Below, piece by piece: positions 1 through 8,580 of a stretch of DNA of 64,000 bases. Source of the DNA: JADLCX01 sp964630785 (GTDB taxonomy: Bacteria; Planctomycetota; Phycisphaerae; Phycisphaerales; UBA1924); NCBI GenBank assembly GCA_964630785.1, contig CAZVZG010000009.1, positions 62,001 to 126,000 on the forward strand, in the 5' to 3' direction. The notes below the pieces were generated by a model. That model did not search any database. It was not told where the DNA came from and saw only the letters and a list, made by a program, of their open reading frames with translations. Numbering within the stretch: position 1 is the stretch's first letter; each line of letters begins with the position of its first letter. The translations under genes were made by a program, and so were the position numbers.

Positions 1-2
1 GC

Positions 3-3000
3 CTCTGGAGCATCTTCAACATCCGCCTGGACGCGATCCCCGACCTCTCGGACGTGCAGGTGATCGTCACCACCGAGTACCCGGGGCAAAACCCGCAGGT
101 GGTGGACGACCAGGTCACGTACCCGCTCGCCAGCGCCATGCTGGCGGTCCCCGGCTCGACGGTGGTCCGCGGCTTTTCCATGTTCGAGCAGTCGTTCGTG
201 TACGTGCTCTTCGAGGACGGCACGGACATCTACTGGGCCCGCAGCCGCGTGCTGGAGTACCTGAACTTCGCACGCGACCGGCTGCCGCCCGGCGTGGAGC
301 CCAAGCTCGGGCCTGACGCGACGGGAGTCGGCTGGGTGTACCAGTACGTGCTCTACCCCGGCTACTACAGCCCGGACCATCCCAAGGGACTCTGGCGCGA
401 TCCGCAGTTCGCGCTCCCCACAGCGGCGGGCAAGGAGAATGGCGCGAACGGGGCGGCGGCGCGGGAGTGGTACGCGTCGCAGGATGAAGCGCCGGAGAAG
501 ATTCGCAAGCGGCTCGTGCGCGTGCGGGCGTGGGAACACCCGGGCGCGGACCCGCTGACGGGGACGGCGCTCGTTTCGGCCAACCAGGATCTGGCGCAAC
601 TCCGCAGCCTCCAGGACTGGTACATCCGCTACCCGCTCACCTCGGTTGAAGACGTCTCGGAAGTCGCCTCGATCGGCGGCTTCGTCCGGCAGTACCAGGT
701 CGTCCTGGACCCGCAGAAGTTGCAGGCGTACCGCCTGCCGCTGCGGGACGTGATGATGGCGATCGAGCGCTCGAACAACGACGTGGGCGGCTCGGTCGTG
801 GAACTCTCCGAGAACGAGTACATGGTCCGCAGCCGCGGATACCTCAAGGGGCTGGAGGACCTCGCGAAGGTGCCGGTGGGCCTCGGGGAGCGGGGCACGC
901 CAGTCATGCTCGGCGATGTCGCCACGCTCCAGATCGGCGGCGAGATGCGCCGCGGCGTGGGCGAACTCAACGGGCAGGGCGAGGCGGTCGGCGGCGTAGT
1001 CGTCGCCCGCTTCGGGGCAAACGCGTACAAGGTCATCGCCGACGTGAAGGCCAGGCTCGCCGCGCTCGAGGACGGGCTTCCGCCTGGAGTGTTCATCAAG
1101 CCCACCTACGACCGCTCGCAGCTCATCGAGCGCTCCGTGGCCACGCTGCGCACCACGCTCGCCGAGGAGATCATCGTCGTCGGCCTGGTGTGCATCCTCT
1201 TCCTGATCCACATGCGGAGCGAACTGGTGGCCGTGTTCGTCGTGCCCTCCAGCGTCGTGGCGTCGCTGCTCATCATGCACGTCCTGGGCATGAACGCCAA
1301 TATCATGTCCCTGGGCGGCATCGCGATCTCCATCGGCGTGGTCGTGGACTCGGCCATCATCATGGTCGAGAACGCCCACAAGCACCTCGATCGGGAGGAA
1401 GAGCGCTTGCACGCCGGCCAGCCCCCGACGCCGCGTCACCAGATCATGCTCGAAGCGGCCCAGGAGGTCGGGCCGCAACTCTTCTTCGCCCTGCTCATCA
1501 TCACCGTCTCGTTCCTGCCGGTGTTCGTGCTGGGCGGCGAGGCCGGGCGGCTCTTCAAGCCGCTGGCGTTCACCAAGACCTTTGCGATGGCCGCGGCGGC
1601 GTTCCTGTCCATCACCATCATCCCAGTGCTGATGTACTACTTCATTACCAGCCGCGTGCTGCCCAAGGAGTGGGGCTTCGCCCGCAACACGCTCATCACG
1701 CTCGCGGCGGTCCTGGTGCCGGCCGCAGCGCTGTTCGTGGTCGTGAGCACGCTGTCCAACCTGGCGCCGTACCGCTGGTGGTTCGCGGGCGGCTGGGCGG
1801 TGCTGATGGCGATGCTGCTCCTGCCCCAGAAGATCATCCACGAGAAGCACAGCCCCATCAGCGCCGTGCTGCAGCGGATCTACGCGCCCTTCTTCCGGGC
1901 GGTCATGGCCCACCCGTGGCTCACGATCCTGGTCGCGGCCGCCGCCCTGGCGTCCACGTGGTACCCGGCAAGCCGGATGGGCACCGAGTTCATGCCCCCA
2001 CTGGACGAGGGCGACCTGCTCTACATGCCCACGACCGACCCATCGATCAGCATCACCAAGAGCAAGGAACTGCTCCAGCAGACCGACAAGCTCATCGCCA
2101 CCTTTCCCGAGGTCACCAGCGTTCACGGCAAGATCGGGCGGGCCGAGACCGCCACCGACCCGGCGCCCCTCTCGATGATCGAGACGGTGGCGCAGCTCAA
2201 CCCCGACCGCTCCCAGTGGCGGACCCGCCCGGTCGAATACTGGTTCAGCGATTGGCCCGGCTGGCTCAAGAAGCCGTTCACCGCCACCTTCTGGCCGGAA
2301 ACGCGTCCCATCACGACGGAAGAGCTGAAGTTCGGCTGGCAGGACCCCGACGGCACGATGCACCACGGGCTCAACACTGTGGTCATGTTCCCCGGCCTCG
2401 CCAACGCCTGGCCATACCCCATCGAGAATCGCATCAACATGCTGGCCACGGGCATCAAGACCCCCGTGGGCATCAAGATCATGGGGCCGGACCTGAAGGT
2501 CCTCAGCGGCCTCGCGGACCAGGCCGCCAACGCCGCGCGCACGATCCCGGGCACGGTCTCGGCCTATGCCGAGCGGACCTTCGGCGGGTACTACCTCGAC
2601 TTCGACGTCAACCGCGACGAGGCGGCCCGCTACGGCCTTACCGTCGGCGACGTGCAGGATGTGATCCAGTCCGCCGTCGGCGGGATGAACATCACGACGA
2701 CGGTCGAGGGCCTGGAGCGGTACCCGCTGAACGTGCGCTACCTGCGCGACTTCCGCGACGACGTGCCGGCGCTAGAGAACGTCCTCGTCACGGCGCCGAT
2801 GGCGGCCGGGGGGGCGAACGGCGAGAAGATGCAGGTGCCGCTGGGCCAGCTCGCCACGATCAAGATCAACCCCGGCGCCCCCATGATCCGCTCCGAGAAT
2901 GCGATGCGCACGGCGTGGATCTACGTGGACATCGCCGGGCGTGACCTGGGCGGCTACATCGCAGAAGCACGCCGCGTCGTCGCCGAGAAGGTCGAGCTCC

Positions 3001-3608
3001 CGCAGGGCTACACGCTGGTCTTCTCCGGGCAGTTCGAGTTCTGGGAAAAGACCATACCGCGGCTCGTCGCCGCGACCGTCCTGGCCTTCTTTGCCATCGT
3101 CTTCCTGCTCTACGTCAGCAGCCGCTCGTGGCTGCGCGTCGGGATCGTCCTGATGGCGGTGCCGTTCAGCCTGGTAGGCGCCTTCTGGTTCATGCACGCG
3201 CTGGACTACAACCTGTCGCTGGCGGTCGTCATCGGCATCATCGCCCTGGCCGGCCTGGACGCCGAGACCGGCATGGTCATGCTGCTGTACCTGGACAACA
3301 GCTACGAGCGCTTCCGGCAGCAGGGCCGGATGCGGTCTCGGGACGACCTGTGGGCCGCGGTCCACGACGGCGCGGTCATGCGCATCCGTCCCAAGGCGAT
3401 GACGGTCGCAGCGGCGTTCATCGGCCTTGTGCCGCTGCTCTGGGCCCACGGCACCGGCGCCGACACCATGCGCCGCATCGCCGCTCCGATGATCGGCGGG
3501 CTGCTCATCAGCTTCATCATGGAGCTGCTCGTGTACCCGGTCGTGTTCTACCTCGCCAAGCGGTGGCAGCACCGCAGGGAGTTTGCGGTGCCGCGAAGTC
3601 CCGTGTGA
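3..3608 (+). CDS. cusA: CusA/CzcA-family heavy-metal efflux RND transporter, 5'-truncated by the window
   Basis: This is the inner-membrane proton-driven pump subunit of a tripartite metal efflux system. The reading frame is open from the third base of the window, so the N-terminus lies outside; about 1200 codons are visible. The start looks like the region just after the first membrane helix ('LDAIPDLSDVQVIV'), followed by a periplasmic porter domain. A hydrophobic block with the HME-RND helix-4 signature 'VVDSAIIMVENAHK' lies near visible codons 447-460, and the C-terminal membrane domain contains 'GLDAETGMVMLLYLD' near codon 1085. This C-terminal motif resembles the CusA (Cu/Ag) branch more than CzcA, which is a family-level inference. 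The 53-nt gap to the next cation transporter suggests a metal-resistance operon. Family assignment is firm; metal specificity is not. Confidence 0.9.
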   Translation, partial: LWSIFNIRLDAIPDLSDVQVIVTTEYPGQNPQVVDDQVTYPLASAMLAVPGSTVVRGFSMFEQSFVYVLFEDGTDIYWARSRVLEYLNFARDRLPPGVEPKLGPDATGVGWVYQYVLYPGYYSPDHPKGLWRDPQFALPTAAGKENGANGAAAREWYASQDEAPEKIRKRLVRVRAWEHPGADPLTGTALVSANQDLAQLRSLQDWYIRYPLTSVEDVSEVASIGGFVRQYQVVLDPQKLQAYRLPLRDVMMAIERSNNDVGGSVVELSENEYMVRSRGYLKGLEDLAKVPVGLGERGTPVMLGDVATLQIGGEMRRGVGELNGQGEAVGGVVVARFGANAYKVIADVKARLAALEDGLPPGVFIKPTYDRSQLIERSVATLRTTLAEEIIVVGLVCILFLIHMRSELVAVFVVPSSVVASLLIMHVLGMNANIMSLGGIAISIGVVVDSAIIMVENAHKHLDREEERLHAGQPPTPRHQIMLEAAQEVGPQLFFALLIITVSFLPVFVLGGEAGRLFKPLAFTKTFAMAAAAFLSITIIPVLMYYFITSRVLPKEWGFARNTLITLAAVLVPAAALFVVVSTLSNLAPYRWWFAGGWAVLMAMLLLPQKIIHEKHSPISAVLQRIYAPFFRAVMAHPWLTILVAAAALASTWYPASRMGTEFMPPLDEGDLLYMPTTDPSISITKSKELLQQTDKLIATFPEVTSVHGKIGRAETATDPAPLSMIETVAQLNPDRSQWRTRPVEYWFSDWPGWLKKPFTATFWPETRPITTEELKFGWQDPDGTMHHGLNTVVMFPGLANAWPYPIENRINMLATGIKTPVGIKIMGPDLKVLSGLADQAANAARTIPGTVSAYAERTFGGYYLDFDVNRDEAARYGLTVGDVQDVIQSAVGGMNITTTVEGLERYPLNVRYLRDFRDDVPALENVLVTAPMAAGGANGEKMQVPLGQLATIKINPGAPMIRSENAMRTAWIYVDIAGRDLGGYIAEARRVVAEKVELPQGYTLVFSGQFEFWEKTIPRLVAATVLAFFAIVFLLYVSSRSWLRVGIVLMAVPFSLVGAFWFMHALDYNLSLAVVIGIIALAGLDAETGMVMLLYLDNSYERFRQQGRMRSRDDLWAAVHDGAVMRIRPKAMTVAAAFIGLVPLLWAHGTGADTMRRIAAPMIGGLLISFIMELLVYPVVFYLAKRWQHRREFAVPRSPV

Positions 3609-3660
3609 TATGACGGGCCCTGCCGCGATCTATCGTCTATTGGACCAAGGAGAGCCTGCG

Positions 3661-4395
3661 GTGAGCAGAGGATGTGGAGAATGCTGCGGGCCGAGGGACT
3701 TGGCGAGCGTGGGCCCAGGTTACCGCCGCGCGCTGATCATCGTAATCGCGCTCAACCTCGGCATGGGCGTCGCGGAGATGGTCGGCGGCCTGCTGGGAGC
3801 CTCACAGGCGCTGAAGGCCGATGCCCTGGACTTCCTCGGGGACGGCTCGATCACGCTGCTGGGGTTCTTGGCCCTATCGTGGCGTCCTGCGTGGCGGGCC
3901 AGGGCCGCCCTGCTTCAGGGCGCATTCCTCGGCGCTCTTGGGACCGGCGTCGTCGCCGCCGCCCTCATCCGCACCGTCGTGCAAAAGATGCCGGCGACCG
4001 AGGTCATGGGCGGCGTCGGAGTAGTGGCGCTGGCGGTCAACGTGGCGGCGGCGCTCGTGCTGGTCCGGCACCGCGCCGACGACGCGAACACCCGGGCCGT
4101 GTGGCTCTTCAGCCGCAACGATGCGCTGGGCAACGTGGCGGTGATCGCGGCGGGTGGCCTCGTCTATTGGACCGGCTCGCCCTGGCCGGACCTCGTGGCC
4201 GCCTTCAGCATCGCGGCCCTGTTCCTTGGCTCGTCGTGGACGATCCTCCGCGAAGCAACCCGTGAGCTTCGCACAACTAGAAACGCCGGCATTTCGAAGA
4301 CAGCGTCTCTCGCCAGCGCGCAAGCAGAACCGGCAGCGCCAGACCTTGCCAACGGGCACAACGGGCCCGCGGTCGTTGGGGAGGAAGGCTTGTAG
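3661..4395 (+). CDS. Cation diffusion facilitator-like transporter with an unusual C-terminus
   Basis: This is a small membrane protein (244 aa) of the CDF cation-transporter type. An N-terminal Cys cluster ('GCGECCGPRD') is followed by helices carrying the CDF pattern 'GVAEMVGGLL', 'KADALDFLGDGS' and 'FSRNDALGNVAV', in which the Asp residues would bind metal. The start chosen is GTG at 3661, preceded by 'AAGGAG'; an upstream in-frame start at 3583 would overlap the preceding pump gene and lacks a good ribosome site. The soluble C-terminal domain of long CDF proteins is missing. After 'ELR' (near 4270) the sequence turns into low-complexity residues that do not look like the family, so the last 40 codons may be read-through into the adjoining phage sequence. 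It probably acts with the upstream pump. Confidence 0.75.
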   Translation: MSRGCGECCGPRDLASVGPGYRRALIIVIALNLGMGVAEMVGGLLGASQALKADALDFLGDGSITLLGFLALSWRPAWRARAALLQGAFLGALGTGVVAAALIRTVVQKMPATEVMGGVGVVALAVNVAAALVLVRHRADDANTRAVWLFSRNDALGNVAVIAAGGLVYWTGSPWPDLVAAFSIAALFLGSSWTILREATRELRTTRNAGISKTASLASAQAEPAAPDLANGHNGPAVVGEEGL

Positions 4396-4624
4396 GCGCT
4401 GCGCCGTCTGATTTGGCCAAAGCTGCTGCACCGCCGCGGCGCGCTGATGTGCCCACCCGCAATAGGCTCCTCGCCGACGAAGCCATCGATCCCGCGCGGG
4501 GACCGCTTGACCAGCGCACGGGCCAGTGTCGCCGACGACACAATGGCGAGAAACTTCAGCCGACGCAGCGCCGGAGCCTCGCGCGGCCCCTCGGTTCACA
4601 ACCCTCGTGGTGTCCACTTCTCGC
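4396..4624. other. Non-coding stretch at the left edge of the prophage
   Basis: This 229-nt stretch lies between the convergent transporter gene and the end of the phage late operon. No convincing gene was seen: the overlapping open frames have the composition of shadow frames. The left attachment site of the phage should lie here or within the last 130 nt of the transporter gene. A weak dyad ('CTTCG' at 4267-4271 and 'CGAAG' at 4295-4299) is the only structure noticed. Confidence 0.4.
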
Positions 4625-6055
4625 TCAAATCGAGTACGTCCCCGTGCTGCCGCCGCTGGAGTTGGACCCACTCCCGCTGGCCGAGCCGCTGCCGGACGAG
4701 GAAGATAAGCCGGACATCGAGCCGGAGGTCGAGAATGAGGACGACCCGCTCGACTTGCTGCCGGACGATGAACCACTGCTGGACGAGCCGCTGCTCGATC
4801 CGAACATCGACCCCGATCCTGAGCCGGAGGCGGACCCACTCCCGGAGCCGGAACCTGATCCGGACGACGCGCTGCCTGAGCCGGAACTCTGAGCGGTCGC
4901 GGGCATGTCGTTGTGGACCCACACTCCCTCGGCCAGAAGCGTGTTCGTACCGGGAATGTGGATGGCCACGGTGCGTGTCGGGGCGTCGATACGGACGACC
5001 GACTCAACCTCTTCCTCGTTCATGTGCTCGTCGATCAGGAAGTCGCCAGGCTGGATGAACTCGGCGGATGCGAAGCCCCATTCGTCGCCGCGGCGGATCA
5101 TGAACGGGTGCTCGGGCGTTGCCTTCAGGCGGCGGTTGATGACCATGAAGCCGTGGTGCTCGCCGAGGCGGATGCTCGCCACGCGCGCCGCGACGGGCGT
5201 CGCGCCGTGCAGACCGTGGTGCGAGAGCCAGTTGTACTGAGCGCGGTACGGGACATCGACCTCGAGCCCAGGCACCTGGATGGATGCGACGCGATCACCG
5301 GGCTTGAGGTTCTCGATCGGCGTGAGGCGACCGTCCTCGAGGCGCACGAGGGTGCCGAAGAGGAGGCAGTTGCTACCGGGGCCGGAACCCGGCCCGCTTC
5401 CGCCCGGACCCGAGCCGCCGGGTCCGGACCCACCGGGGCCGGAGCCACCCCCGCTCGAACCACCGCCACCGGACGAGCCTCCACCAGACGAGCCGCCGCC
5501 GGATGATCCTCCGGAGGAAGCCCCGGACGAGGCTCCCGAACTCATGCCGCTGCTCGCGCCTGACGACGCGCCACTCGACATTCCGCTGCTACCAGATCCA
5601 GACGAACCCGAACCGCTCGATGACCCTGATCCGCTGGACGACCCGCTCGATGACGACCCCGAGGAGGACGACCCGCTTGATGACATCGACCCCGACGACG
5701 AACTGCCTGATGAAGAGGTCGGCGTGCCGCTGCTCGAACCCGACGACCCCGAGGACATGGAATCGCTCGACCCGCTGCTCGACGGAGTGTGCGTCGTGCC
5801 AGACGTGTTGCTCGTGAAGGCGCCGGTGGTGTAGAACGTGAGCGTGGGCGTTCCGCTCGGGCCGGTCGTGTAGATGACATCTCCGGTCGTCGAGTAGCTC
5901 GGCGGCATGCTCGGCGTGCTGGTCGGCGTCGAGTAGGTGCTCTCGGGCGTCGAACCCGAGGGCGTGGAGTAGTTGCTCGACCCGCCGCCTGTCGGCGGAC
6001 GACCCGTCGCCCACACGGGGATGTATAAGTAGTATCGGGTCGGGCCGTCGCTCAT
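4625..6055 (-). CDS. Ser/Gly-rich phage protein with an internal Hint (hedgehog/intein) domain
   Basis: The protein has 476 aa and its ATG overlaps the upstream stop codon as ATGA. Residues 1-100 are a Pro/Ser/Thr-rich head beginning 'MSDGPTRYYLYIPVWATG'. Residues about 100-225 and 390-476 are long Ser/Gly runs. Between them (about 227-384) sits a Hint-fold domain: it starts with Cys in 'NCLLFGT', has 'LKPGDRV', the intein block-B motif 'TPEHPF', and ends in 'EGVWVHND'. Hint domains catalyse self-cleavage or splicing through the first Cys and the terminal His-Asn. The residue after Asn is Asp rather than Cys, Ser or Thr, so full splicing is doubtful, but cleavage is possible. As the last late gene it is probably a tail-tip or secreted adhesion-type protein. 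Function is inferred; the Hint domain is clear. Confidence 0.75.
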   Translation of the reverse strand: MSDGPTRYYLYIPVWATGRPPTGGGSSNYSTPSGSTPESTYSTPTSTPSMPPSYSTTGDVIYTTGPSGTPTLTFYTTGAFTSNTSGTTHTPSSSGSSDSMSSGSSGSSSGTPTSSSGSSSSGSMSSSGSSSSGSSSSGSSSGSGSSSGSGSSGSGSSGMSSGASSGASSGMSSGASSGASSGGSSGGGSSGGGSSGGGGSSGGGSGPGGSGPGGSGPGGSGPGSGPGSNCLLFGTLVRLEDGRLTPIENLKPGDRVASIQVPGLEVDVPYRAQYNWLSHHGLHGATPVAARVASIRLGEHHGFMVINRRLKATPEHPFMIRRGDEWGFASAEFIQPGDFLIDEHMNEEEVESVVRIDAPTRTVAIHIPGTNTLLAEGVWVHNDMPATAQSSGSGSASSGSGSGSGSGSASGSGSGSMFGSSSGSSSSGSSSGSKSSGSSSFSTSGSMSGLSSSSGSGSASGSGSNSSGGSTGTYSI

Positions 6056-6954
6056 CGGGCGGCCTCCTGCGGGGTCGGCTTCGGATTGGGCTCGTACCAG
6101 CCCTGCGTGCTCACGGGCTTGCCGCACTCGGCGGACGCGGCCTTCACCGCCGCGTCGAAGTCCATGCGGTCGAACGCCTGGAGCTCGCTTCCTGGCGAAC
6201 AGTTGATGACCCGGAAGCGGTGTTTGTCGAAGTGCGGCCGCAGGGCCTCGAAGCGACGGGCCAGTGAGTCGTAGAGGACGTTGTTGTGCCGAATCGCATT
6301 GGCCGCACGGTGCTCCTCGAAGGCGTATCTGCGGTCGGCCGCCATCTTGAAGTCGCACCCGAGCAGATACACGGTGCCGAAGCCCAGGTGATGCAGCAGG
6401 CGCAGGGCGACGAGCATGACGCTGCGCTTGCCTGTGATCCCGAGCGAGTCGGCGTGCTTGGCGTCGTTCCCCCACGGGACCGAATCGCCCGTCAGGAACC
6501 GCTCATGGTCGAAGTGGTCAGCGCGGCGGAAGAACAACACGCTGGGCATCTGCCGGACGCGGAACGCGCTGTTGCGCATCGTGCCGTCGGGGTTCTGGAT
6601 GCGGAGGCGCTTGTCCCAGCAGCACGTCGGCACGAACTTCAGGATGCCCGGGTCCTTCCAGCCGGTATCAATGAAGCGACCCGGATCGTCCACGCACGTC
6701 CAGAGCGTGGGCCGGTGAACGGACCAGGAGTTGTTTACCCCCATCGTGACGATGCCGCGCTTGTTGAGCTGTGTGAGGTCCACCTGTGTGAGCGACGGTC
6801 CCGACAGGATCAGAAACGCCGAGCGCCCGCGATAGAACCCCCCGAGTGACACGGAGTCGAAGTCGGCGGTGTAGAGGCGCAGGCCGTCCCGCGCGGGCTT
6901 CCGCGCCTTGAGCCCCGCCTGAAGCGCCGCGATGTCCGACTGGTTCTCACGCAC
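6052..6954 (-). CDS. MptE/DUF115-like or sialyltransferase-like phage protein
   Basis: This 300-aa protein has the fold signature 'FLILSGPSLTQVDL' followed by 'KRGIVTMGVNNSW', and later 'GFGTVYLLGCDFKM'. Such patterns are seen in DUF115/MptE-like proteins and in bacterial alpha-2,3-sialyltransferase-type glycosyltransferases. A role in modifying a glycan or phage surface is therefore likely but not proven; the substrate is unknown. It overlaps the preceding methyltransferase gene by 8 nt and the next gene by 4 nt, so the three are translated together at the end of the late operon. Confidence 0.55.
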   Translation of the reverse strand: MRENQSDIAALQAGLKARKPARDGLRLYTADFDSVSLGGFYRGRSAFLILSGPSLTQVDLTQLNKRGIVTMGVNNSWSVHRPTLWTCVDDPGRFIDTGWKDPGILKFVPTCCWDKRLRIQNPDGTMRNSAFRVRQMPSVLFFRRADHFDHERFLTGDSVPWGNDAKHADSLGITGKRSVMLVALRLLHHLGFGTVYLLGCDFKMAADRRYAFEEHRAANAIRHNNVLYDSLARRFEALRPHFDKHRFRVINCSPGSELQAFDRMDFDAAVKAASAECGKPVSTQGWYEPNPKPTPQEAAR

Positions 6955-7552
6955 AGCCGCAGCCCTCCTTGGCAGCGAACCGACCGACGACGTACCGACC
7001 CTCGGCCCTCGGTGCCGTCACCGTGCCGACGCGGCCAATGCGCTCCAGCCACCACGCCAGCGGTCGCACGGTGGGATGCAGACCCTCGCCGGCGACGGTG
7101 GTCCGGCTCGGGCGCGTGCATATCGAGAACACGAAGTGCGCCTTGGGGCGGCCTACACGCCGCATCTCCGTGAGCACCGCGTCCACGTCCTCGGGGAGCA
7201 GGTGCTCCAGGGCATCGAAGCTCGTCACCACGTCGGCCACGCTGTCGAGCAGGCCGGTCTTGTGCATCGCCCGCGGGATGTCCGCCTCGGGGAACGCGAA
7301 ATCGACCCCGAGCCCATCGATGCCGACGCGCCGCAGAGCACCGATGAAGTCGTTTCGGCCGCACCCAAAGTCCACGACGAAGCGAGGCTTGAGTCGCTGC
7401 ACCATTGGGAGCGCCGCCGCGCCGTGGTTGGTTGCGCCGTACCCAGTTCCGGGCGCGGCGGACCGCGACGCCAGCGCGACGTACTTCTTCCGCTCATGCT
7501 CACGGCGGGCATCCAGAGTCGGTGCCGTTGCAGTGACGGGAGCCGTGGTCAT
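6947..7552 (-). CDS. Class I SAM-dependent methyltransferase (phage)
   Basis: The protein has 201 aa. SAM-binding motif I is 'FVVDFGCGRNDFI' near residues 58-70, and 'DVVTSFDALEHLLPED' near 105-120 matches the usual acidic post-motif region of small-molecule or sugar methyltransferases. The order (methyltransferase followed by a glycosyltransferase-like gene) suggests that both modify a carbohydrate on the virion or host surface, which is inference. It ends in 'EGCGCA' and overlaps the downstream gene by 8 nt; its ATG overlaps the upstream stop as ATGA. Confidence 0.75.
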   Translation of the reverse strand: MTTAPVTATAPTLDARREHERKKYVALASRSAAPGTGYGATNHGAAALPMVQRLKPRFVVDFGCGRNDFIGALRRVGIDGLGVDFAFPEADIPRAMHKTGLLDSVADVVTSFDALEHLLPEDVDAVLTEMRRVGRPKAHFVFSICTRPSRTTVAGEGLHPTVRPLAWWLERIGRVGTVTAPRAEGRYVVGRFAAKEGCGCA

Positions 7553-8577
7553 GCGCCCCCCTCGATGTAGATGTTGAACTTGCGGTCCTCATCGGCGGGG
7601 TCGGCGATCTCGATCAGGCTCATCGCCTCGAACACCCACACCGGTCTGCCCTTGCTGTTGCGCTCGCAGGTCAGCTGCACGCAGACGCCCTCGGGTATGG
7701 GAACGAGCCTGGGCTTGAGCGACCGCGCGGGCGGACACTTGGGCAGCACGCCGGGCAACTCGCACACCGGCCCGAGTCCCAGCAGCCCGCCGAAGCCGGA
7801 GCCGGGATCGAAGTCGTTCATGTGGTGAGCTTCAAAGCGGTTGATCGCCAGCCGCGTCGGGTCCTCGCCCCCGCCGGGGAGCTGCGACGACAGCCCCTCG
7901 GGCACGGGCACATACCGGAGATAGGTGTCGCTGCCGGGATCGCCGTCGATCCGGGCCTCGACCCACGGGTAGCGCCAACGGTTGTTCTCGGTGGGGATAG
8001 CCTGCGCTGCGCCGAGGATGGCCGTGACGCGGCCGGGCGACGGCTGACCCATCTCGATGACGGCCCACTTCTCGCCGGTGCCCTCTTCCTTCCACAGGAT
8101 CGGGATACCGCCCATGGGCGTGCTGGCGAGCACGGTCTCCTCGGGAGCGAGCTCGCACGTGGTGTCCGTCTCGTTGGTGATGAAGACCCGCGCAGGCGTC
8201 ACGCCCGTGAGCACGCACCGTCCGAGATCGCCCGGCTTGATCGGTTGGAGCGCCAGCACGAAGGAGAGCGACGGGGACTCCTCGGTGGCGATCTCCGCAG
8301 TCAACGGTGTGCGGCTGTGGAACGTCCGCTCCTGGTCCTCGTTGTCGGGCTGGACCAGAACGCCGGTGATGGCCAGCGCGTGGTACGGCTCGATGTCGTC
8401 GTCGGAATCGTTGCGGACCAGCACGATGCCGCGCTGCGCGGGTTCCAGCGCTGGCCCGGCGTTGGCGTTCCGCTCGCGTCGTCGCAGTTCGACCGCCGCA
8501 TCGACGAAGGCGTTGTACGCCGCCGCGGGGATGCTGAGTGGTTGGCCCGACCGGACTTTGCGGAACACGTCGCCCAT
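7549..8577 (-). CDS. Phage structural protein, probably tail-associated, unrecognised
   Basis: This is a 342-aa protein with no family I can name. It begins 'MGDVFRKVRSGQPLSIPA' and consists of beta-rich, Asp/Pro-rich sequence without signal peptide or membrane segments. It lies two genes after the tape measure, where distal tail and baseplate proteins are usually encoded, and the 3-nt gap before it points to strict co-expression with the preceding 269-aa gene. Structural role is inferred from position only. Confidence 0.6.
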   Translation of the reverse strand: MGDVFRKVRSGQPLSIPAAAYNAFVDAAVELRRRERNANAGPALEPAQRGIVLVRNDSDDDIEPYHALAITGVLVQPDNEDQERTFHSRTPLTAEIATEESPSLSFVLALQPIKPGDLGRCVLTGVTPARVFITNETDTTCELAPEETVLASTPMGGIPILWKEEGTGEKWAVIEMGQPSPGRVTAILGAAQAIPTENNRWRYPWVEARIDGDPGSDTYLRYVPVPEGLSSQLPGGGEDPTRLAINRFEAHHMNDFDPGSGFGGLLGLGPVCELPGVLPKCPPARSLKPRLVPIPEGVCVQLTCERNSKGRPVWVFEAMSLIEIADPADEDRKFNIYIEGGA

Positions 8578-8580
8578 CGT

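Noticed and set aside
4413..4892. Acidic Asp/Glu/Pro-rich frame on the plus strand
   Set aside because: It is the antisense shadow of the Ser/Gly repeats of the Hint protein gene; the sense frame has clear Hint motifs.
4640..5850. Repeated short units that could suggest a CRISPR array or tandem satellite
   Set aside because: The repeats are in-frame Ser/Gly codon runs of one protein, without spacers or constant-length repeats.
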